A DNA stretch of 64,000 nucleotides from Limnomonas spitsbergensis (taxonomy: Eukaryota > Chlorophyta > Chlorophyceae > Chlamydomonadales): contig JAYJMM010000120.1 in NCBI GenBank assembly GCA_037349105.1, positions 2,439,001 through 2,503,000 of the forward strand. Direction: 5' to 3'. Below are positions 48,101-57,100 of the stretch, piece by piece. The notes below the pieces were generated by a model, which worked only from the letters and a program-made list of their open reading frames with translations, was not told the DNA's origin and made no database searches. Position numbers and translations under genes: made by a program. Each line of letters opens with the position of its first letter. The stretch's first letter is position 1.

Positions 48101-51100
48101 GTGAGAGGTGCGCCCGCTGCAGGGGGCATGCCTGTTCCTGTACCTGTCTACCTTTGCATGTGCATGTGATCTGCCCCAGTATCAGCTTGTGCAGCTCGAC
48201 TGGGTGAATGGGGTGATTCCTGCTGCTGGGGGGCGGGGGGGTCTGAATGCCCGTGGCTCCCATGCTTGACTGTTCTGCCTCTGTACCAACTAGTGCAGCT
48301 GTGCCAGACGAGAGGGATGCCGCCTGCTGCTGGAGGGGGGCACAGGGGCGTCTTATAGCACAACCTGAATTGCTTAAAACCTAACAATGGCAGCGGGGCC
48401 CATTTAGTCTTTTTGCCACATGGATGAGACCTATCACGAGTCCGAGGACATCTGTATCCTCAAATCCCCTCACAGGCATTGCACATGTGGGTCAACTGGG
48501 TAATGAGGGGGGCACGGGGGCGTCTTAAAGCACACCCTAGATTGTCAAATAATATGAGATATGATGTATCCCTGTCACAAGCCCCGCTTCATTCTGCACA
48601 GTCTGTGTCGCCATCAGGTTGATCTCCCTCTCTATCCTTCTACACACTCCATCTTATTCCAAGGCGTCCCTTAAAACATCATGGACAGCCTTATAAACAG
48701 TGGATGTTACTCACAGAACGCTACACGTCTCTGGGGGAGGGGAGGATGGCTGCTGTAAGGGGGGGGGTCTTCGCGCCTGGGGTATTTGAACCTCAAGTTT
48801 ATATTTTGACAAAAGAAGGGAGGGCCCCGTGGGGCCACTTACTGTCCGTGGCCCCAATTTAATCCGCAGTGTTCCAGAAGTAGCACCCATTACGTGTCCT
48901 TGTGGCTCCTCACACCACTCCTCTGCTCCTGCATCCTCTCCTCCCTGCCATTCAAGGGAAGGGGCCTGTCACCTAGGGGGCCGGACCAGTTCCCCGGCTT
49001 AAAATGCAGGGTACGCTTCCAATTGCTGTCATGAAAATATTTGCCCCATTATCAAAGGTAAAGATCAAACATCAAGCCATAGTGCTGTTTCCCTCGCTTT
49101 CTGCCGCCGTCCGAATCTGTCTGATTCTGAACACCATCGCAGGCGCTCCTGCAGGTGCACCTGGCTTGAATGCTCTGTCTGCTCCCACCTTCTGCTCCCA
49201 CCTTCACCTGCCACCCTCCTGTCGCTTGGCCTGCCGCTTGGCGTGTAGGTGCTCCTGCAGGCACACCTGGCTTGGATGCTCTGTCTGCTTCCACCTTCTC
49301 CTGCCACCCTCCTGCCACCTTCTCCTGCCACCCTCCTGCTACCTCCTGTCGCTTGGCCTGTAGGTGCTCCTGCAGGCGCACCTGGCTTGGATGCTCTGTC
49401 TGCTTCCACCTTCTCCTGCCACCCTCCTGCCACCTTCTCCTGCCACCCTCCTGCTACCTCCTGTCGCTTGGCCTGTAGGTGCTCCTGCAGGTGCACCTGG
49501 CTTGGATGCTCTGTCTGCTTCCACCTTCTCCTGCCACCCTCCTGCCACCTTCTCCTGCCACCCTCCTGCTACCTCCTGTCGCTTGGCCTGTAGGTGCTCC
49601 TGCAGGTGCACCTGGCTTGGATGCTCTGTCTGCTTCCACCTTCTCCTGCCACCCTCCTGCTACCTCCTGTCGCTTGGCCTGTAGGTGCTCCTGCAGGTGC
49701 ACCTGGCTTGAATGCTCTGTCTGCTTCCACTTTCTCCTGCCACCCTCCTGCTACCTCCTGTCGCTTGGCCTGTAGGTGCTCCTGCAGGTGCACCTGGCTT
49801 GGATGCTCTGTTTGCTTCCACCTTCTCCTGCCACCCTCCTGCTACCTCCTGTCGCTTGGCCTGTAGGTGCTCCTGCAGGTGCACCTGGCTTGGATGCCCT
49901 GTCTGCCTCCATGATCCAGAACCCGCCTTCCGTCACCCTCCTGGTCCCCTTGTTGCAGGTGATCCTGTCACCTGGCCTGTAGGTGATCCTGCACACTGCC
50001 CCTGCCGGTGCTCCTGGATTGGTAGATGAACATGTGCACAGGATCCTGACCCCACCTTCACCCGCATGTTGCCTGGCTTGCAGGTGATCCCCCCGCCGCT
50101 GCTGCCCCGTGGTCGTCTGTTTGGCAGTACCCTGGCCCTCAAGGCAGCTGAGTGGGAGCAGCTGACGCCGGCTTACTTCGACGCCCCAGGTAGGGTGCCT
50201 TGGACTGAGGGGTCAAGGTATGTTGGACTGAGGGGGTCAAGGTATGGTGGCCTGAGGGGTCAAGGTATGGTGGCCTGAGGGGTCAAGGTATGGTGGACTG
50301 AGGGGGTCAAGGTATGGTGGACTGAGGGGGTCAAGGTATGGTGGACTGAGAGGGTCAACGTATGGTGGACTGAGGGGTCAAGGTATGGTGGACTGAGGGG
50401 GTCAAGGTATGGTGGACTGAGGGGGTCAAGGTATGGTGGACTGAGGGGGTCAAGGTATGGTGGACTGAGGGGGTCAAGGTATGGTGGACTGAGGGGGTCA
50501 AGGTATGGTGGACTGAGGGGGTCAAGGTATGGTGGACTGAGGGGGTCAAGGTATGGTGGACTGAGGGGGTCAAGGTATGGTGGACTGAGGGGTCAAGGTA
50601 TGGTGGACTGAGGGGGTCAAGGTATGGTGGACTGAGGGGGTCAAGGTATGGTGGACTGAGGGGGTCAAGGTATCGTGGGGGCTTGCGCGAGGGAGGGTTG
50701 GAAGTGGCTTTGCTACACAATGAGGCTTGATAATGCCTGGCTAGGAAGAAAGTGTGGGGCTGTGAAATTAATAAATTATGCACCGGTGCCTCCTCCAACC
50801 TTGGAGTATCCCCCATGGTCGGCGTTTATTCAGCATAATGTAGCCTCATTTGAGCGTCCTCTCGATAGTCACTTGACTTCCTTTCGTTTGTTTGCTCCTT
50901 GAATGACGCTGCTTACGTTTGTTCATTGGACTTGATTCAAACACGTGCCCCCCTGACTGTTGATCCTCCCCAGCTTCCTCATGTTGCCCGATCGGCCCGG
51001 CGGACAAGATGCCGGCTGTCCAGTGGATTCCACCAGTCACGCATGCCTTCTGCAAGGTGAGCAGCAGGTCCCGCTGTATGGCATTAAGCATAGGCAACAG

Positions 51101-54100
51101 GACCCGCTGCATGGAATCAGTATACTTGTATGCGCAATTAAGCATCAAGGCCCGCTCCATGGGATCCAGCAGAAGCCACTACATACGTACCTTTTATAGG
51201 ATGTGGGTCTCATCTATTGGTGCTACCAGTGGCCGCGGCTCCCCTTGCAAACAGCGTCACAGATCCGCTGATCAGGGCTGAGCTTGCCCCAGGACTCCTG
51301 CACATCGAGATCTTTCTTTGCTGTCCCCTTTGCCCGCATTAGTTAGACAAGGGAAGTGCTTCCTGTTTTCAGCCCAGGGATTTTATGCCTTGTCTGCCCC
51401 TAGATGTGTACGCTGCGGCACTGCGCTGTGCCTGTGTTAAGACGACTCAAGGGATGCTGCCAGCAGCCTAATGGAAGCGTACAGCCCGGGCATTTGTTTT
51501 TCCTGATTTCTGCCTGTTGCCGCGCCCTGTCTTTTGTTAGGTGGACAAGGGTCTTCCTTCCATCAGCCTTTCTAAGCAGGACCTGGAGGATGTGCATGCA
51601 GAGCTGGTGGCGATGATGAACAGTGTGATGAGACAGGTGAGGGGAGGCAGGTGAGGGGAGGCGGGTGAGGGGAGACAGGTGAGGGGAGGCAGGTGAGGGG
51701 AAGCAGGTGAGGGGAGGCAGGTGAGGGGAGGCAGGTGAGGGGAGGCAGGTGAGGGAAGGCAGGTGAGGGGAGGCAGGTGAGGGGAGGCAGGTGAGGGGAG
51801 GCAGGTGAGGGGAGACAGGTGAGGGGAGACAGGTGAGGGGAGGCAGGTGAGGGGAGGCAGGTGAGGGGAGGCAGGTGAGGGGAGACATGTGAGGGGAGGC
51901 AGGTGAGGGGAGACAGGAGAGGGAAGACAGGTGAGGGGAGGCAGGTGAGGGGAGACAGGTGAGGGGAGGCAGGTGAGGGGTGACAGGTGAGGGGAGACAT
52001 GCGAGGGGAGACAGGTGAAGCGAGACAGGTGAGGGGAGACAGGTGAGGGTAGACAGATGAGGGGAGACAGGTGAGGGGAGACAGGTGAGGGGAGGTAGGT
52101 GAGGGGAGGCAGGTGAGGGGAGGCAGGTGAGGGGAGACAGGTGAGGGGAGGCAGGCGAGGGGAGGTAGGTGAGGGGAGGCAGGTGAGAGGAGGCAGGTGA
52201 GGGGAGACAGGAGAGGGGAGGCAGGGGAGGGGAGGCAGGGGAGGGGAGACAGGTGAGGGGAAGCAGGTGAGGGGAGGCAGGTGAGGGGAGGCAGGTGAGG
52301 GGAGACAGGTGAGGGGAGGCAGGTGAGGGGAGACAGGTGAGGGGAGACAGGTGAGGGGAGGCAGGTGAGGGGAGACAGGTGAGGGGAGGCAGGTGAGGGG
52401 AGACATGTGAGGGGAGGCAGGTGAGGGGAGGTAGGTGAGGGGAGACAGGTGAGGGGAGACAGGTGAGGGGAGGCAGGTGAGGGGAGACAGGTGAGGGGAG
52501 GCAGGTGAGGGGAGGTAGGTGAGGGGAGACAGGTTTGGAGAGGCAGGTGAGGGAGACAGGTGAGGGGAGGTAGGTGAGGGGAGGCAGGTGAGGGGAGACA
52601 GGTGAGGGGAGGCAGGTGAGGGGAGACAGGTGAGGGGAGGCAGGTGAGGGGAGGTAGGTGAGGGGAGGCAGGTGAGGGGAGGCAGGTGAGGGGAGACAGG
52701 AGAGGGGAGGCAGGGGAGGGGAGGCAGGTGAGAGGAGGCAGGTGAGGGGTGACAGGTGAGGGAAGACATGTGAGGGAAGACAGGTGAGGCAAGGCAGGTG
52801 AGGGGAGACAGGTGAGGGGAGGCAGGTGAGGGGAGGCAGGTTAGGGGAGACAGGTGAGGGGAGGCAGGTGAGGGGAGGTGGGGGAGGGGAGGCAGGTGAG
52901 GGGAGGCAGGTGAGGGGAGGCAGGTTAGGGGAGACAGGTGAGGGGAGGCAGGTGAGGGGAGGTAGGTGAGGGGATACAGGTTAGGGGAGGCAGGTGAGGG
53001 GAGGCAGGTGAGGGGAGGCAGGTGAGGGGAGGTAGGTGAGGGGAGGCAGGTGAGGGGAGACAGGTGAGGGGAGGCAGGGGAGGGGAGACAGGTGAGGGGA
53101 GGCAGGTGAGGGGAGGCAGGTGAGGGGAGGCAGGGGAGGGGAGGCAGGGAGGGGAGGCAGGTGGAGAGACGGGGGAAGGGAGGCGGGCGGAGTGTAGGTG
53201 GGGTCTAGGGGATTGGGTTTGCGGTCTGGGTGGCGTATGTTCTTGTAGGGGGGGGTCCCTGATGAACAGCAAGATGCGGCAGGTGAGGAATGGCGGTGCT
53301 GGATAGCGGGTGGCGAGGCGGGTGGTGGGGAGAGGCAGTGTTGGATAGCCGGGGAGGCTACTGGCTTAACGGGTGGTGGAGGTAGATGGTGGGGAGCGGC
53401 GGTATTGGATAGCGGATGGAGTGGCGGGTGGCTGGCCGGGTGGAGAGGGGATTGGCGAGGAGCGGTGGTGCTTGATAGCGTGGCGGGCTCCTGTCTTCAT
53501 GGGTGGACGGGCGGGTTGTGGGGACAGGCAATGCTTTATGTCGGGGGCTAGGTGGGTCGTTAGGTGAGTGGTGGGGACTGGGTAGAGGCGATGTTTGATA
53601 GCGGGAGGCTAGGTGGGGGAGAGACGATTTGTAGGCAGGTCAGAGTCGGGTCGGAGCTGTCATGTATGGCGGGGTTTTCGATCGAGCATCGTGTCATTGG
53701 ATGCTGGGCCTTCTGAGGCTTGGTTACACATTTTCCTGCTGATCCTGCTAATCCTGCCACCGTGGACTTTGGGGTGCATTGCCCCATGACAGATTCCCAG
53801 GAGCTACATGGTGCGTGACCAGGACGGAGAGCTCAAGTACATTGCAGCCTTTGGTAGTCCTGAGGTGAGGCCGTAGGATCAGGGAGTCGCAGGGGCCAAG
53901 ATGTATATCCAAGGCACCAGGTCGCAAGATGCAGGAGTCTAGGATTCGCAGGGGCCAAGATGTATATCCAAGGCACCAGGTCGCAAGATGCAGGAGTCTA
54001 GGAGTCGCAGGGGCCAAGATGTATATCCAAGGCACCAGGTCGCAAGATGCAGGAGTCTAGGAGTCGCAGGGGCCAAGATCTCTCCGAGGAAGCAGGACGC

Positions 54101-57100
54101 AGGAGTCAAGCAGTCCCAGGGTCCAAGATTCATCTGAGGAGCCAGGTCGCAAGATATATCTGAAGAACCAGGCCCAAGGGACCAGGGAGGGGGTCCAGGG
54201 AACTGAAGGCTGGAGCCTGAAAATCCTCCAATATCCCGGGAGCTGTTGAGGGGGATGGGTGGAAGACCCGTGACTGATGGGCGCCTTGATAAAGTATCCC
54301 AGTGATTTATGCAGGCGTGCATTTGGAGGGCACGGCTTCGAGAAGCTTATTGAATCCAGGGGGGAGAGGTCTGGCAGCTGTGTTGGAAAGGCGTTGTGTT
54401 CGAACTCTGCCCCTCATCTGTCCGAGAGGAGTGTCTCACCCCTGGCCTCCCTCTTCCGGTCCCATGCAGGCGGCCCTCACCTGGTGCTTGGCGGTGCAGG
54501 AGTGCGCCATGTACCTGTGCTGGCCCGCCTCCGTCCTGGCACATTGGGGCGGCGAGGAGCGGGGCGAGCAGGGTCAGCTGCTCTTCAGGGGGCCGAGGTA
54601 AGGAGGCATAACCTCAGGTGGGGCTGTGATGGGAGAGGTGCGAGTAGGGTCAGAGGCTGTTCAGGGGGCCGAACGGGATGAGCGTGGGGGGCAGCAAGCA
54701 TGCATTTCCAGGACCCACCCCTTGTTGACCGTGGCGGAATATCCCCTTCATCAGGATATGCATTTCCTGATGTGTTTTCATCATGCATTCATGGTGGTGG
54801 AGGTTAAGATGAGGATGAGCGAGAGGATGAGGAGGCAGGTATGATGAATGTGCATGCTTGCATTCTCCTGGGGTTGATAATCCTCGCAGTCATGGGAGGC
54901 ATGCTAGCATGTGCTGGCAATGCACCGACTGGACTGCGTTGTTTGTTTCCCCCGCCCTTGCAGGCTCAAGATGGGTGTGTGTGAGGGCGTGCCTGGCTCT
55001 GTGATGCCGGACCACATGGGCCGGGCAGACTACCACGGCACAGGCGTCAACCAGGCGGCCAGGTTCATGGATGCAGGTGCGAGGGAGTTCGCAGTGTTTG
55101 CTGTTGCTGCTGCTGTTGCTCATATGCTCATGCACATGCTTATGCTTGTCCAGCTTGACCCGCTAGTTCAACGCCTTTTCCATCCCTATCTCTCGCGCGT
55201 CCTGTCTTGTCCTTTTCATTGTTCTGGCAGTTCTCATGGTTGTAATCACAAACACATGGTTCTCAATTTTTGTTTCTTCTCACTGTGCTCTTTAGTTCGC
55301 GTTGTTCACACATGAATCTTTTTTCCCTCCCTGTCCGCTATTCCCACACCGGTTGCTTGGTACAACATTGGACCTCCAACCTGGCTATCATATTTGAAAT
55401 GCAATACTTCTTCATTGTAACAGTCCCCCACTCCTCGGTGCGCTACCCACTGACGGGCCAGTCCTTGCGCGTTACATAATTTTCTCATTCCTGTCATTGT
55501 TCTTGATTCATTGAAATTTGCATCATTTTTCTTGTTCTCACTGTCCTCACAACCCCATTGCGTCATCTGCGTTGCAATCCTCATTGTTCTCATGCTTGTC
55601 CCCAGCGGCCCATGGCGGCCAGCTTGCCTGTGAGGAGGACCTGATGGTGCGCGTGTTCAGCAGCTGGGACTTGAACAGCAGAGTTGCCGGCAACGCAGCA
55701 GCGGCAACCGCAGCTGCTGGTGATGACGGAGAAGAAGAGGAAGACGATGAGCCTCCCATCACGCTGGTCCTACCAGCACATGTCCTGGCTGGATTGAACA
55801 GCCCTCGGCTCAACATCCTTCGGCTGCCAACGCTTCAAGAGGCAGACCCTGGCGAAGTGAGTCACAGCCCTCCGTCTACACGGCCCCCTCCACACACACA
55901 CACACTCATGACATTGGATTGGTGCCCACGTTTGCTTGTGCTTTTGTTACCTGCCTACAAGAAAATGCCACCTATTTTTTCTCCTGTGCCTTCCAGGAGG
56001 TTCCCAAGCTGGAACAGCCGCTGGAAAGGGAGCACCGACAAATGCTCCTCAAGGCTGACATCGCAATAGAGATGACGCCCGCAGAAGCGCCTGCTTCAGG
56101 GCGCGGGCCGCAGGGGTCAGACATGGCCTCTGCTGGACTTGAGAAGCAGGCCACTGCACTCGATTCGAGACAAAGCTCTGAGCCGCCTAGCTCCTTGACT
56201 GTTGAGTCCACTGCCTGTCCTAGGTCTGGGGGGAGGACAGAAGAGGACCTGAAAGCTGGCGGGCCCTTCGCTTTTCTCCGTGCCGGATCCGCCGGGCCCA
56301 ACCGGTCTGGAGGGAGGACAGATGAGGACCTGAAAGCTGGCGGGCCCTTGGCTCCTCTCCGTGCCGGATCCGCCGGGCCCAACCTGCCTCCGATTGCTGC
56401 GCCAGCCTCCCTGCTTGGCAAGCCGCAGCAGGCTTCTCAAAGGCCATGCGAAGACCTCCCAAACGGATGTGCCGACTTCCAAGCTCCCCACCCATCTGCC
56501 AGGGTGTCGCTGCAGCCCAGTGGAAGCCTTGTCGGCAGGTCGCGCCTGCCGGCCTGTAGCACGATGGAGGGTGACGAGGGTGTGGAAGCTGCGGTCGCCT
56601 TCAGGCTGGGCAGCTACAGGTGGGCTCTCAGGGGTGGGGGCGTCAGGAGTGTGAATATAATAGCCTTGTGGTCACACTCGCTCAATGATCGATATCAGAA
56701 GCGGTGTTTACTAGCTGTGATGCCTCCTCCAGGCAGAGGCGGCGTTTTAGAATGGGGACTTTTGCGGACCTTGTGACCAGCATGAGATTTGTGTGGCTGC
56801 AGGTTCAAAGGCTCCAGTGAGGCGCTGTCCATGGTGCACGTCTCAACGGCATCTCTGGCAGGACGCAGGTGAGGGTTAAGGTTTAAGGCTTATTCTGGTG
56901 GGAATGGGATGAGATGCGGGCACTGTGATGCTGTCATAAGGATATCATGCTGGAGGTCTGACTGTTGGCGCAAACCTCCAGAGGACTAGTATACTCTACC
57001 AGACGAGCTACGAAGATTCCCATGACAATGTCTGTTACTCTGATGGGCAGGTCGCATGGTTCCCACCTCACTGGTATGCATTATGGTGCCCCTCCCCCCC

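Noticed and set aside
51400..53272. Long minus-strand frames (up to about 410 codons) of [15 protein letters not shown] type
   Set aside because: By-product of the 14 bp donor repeat array; the real gene runs on the plus strand.
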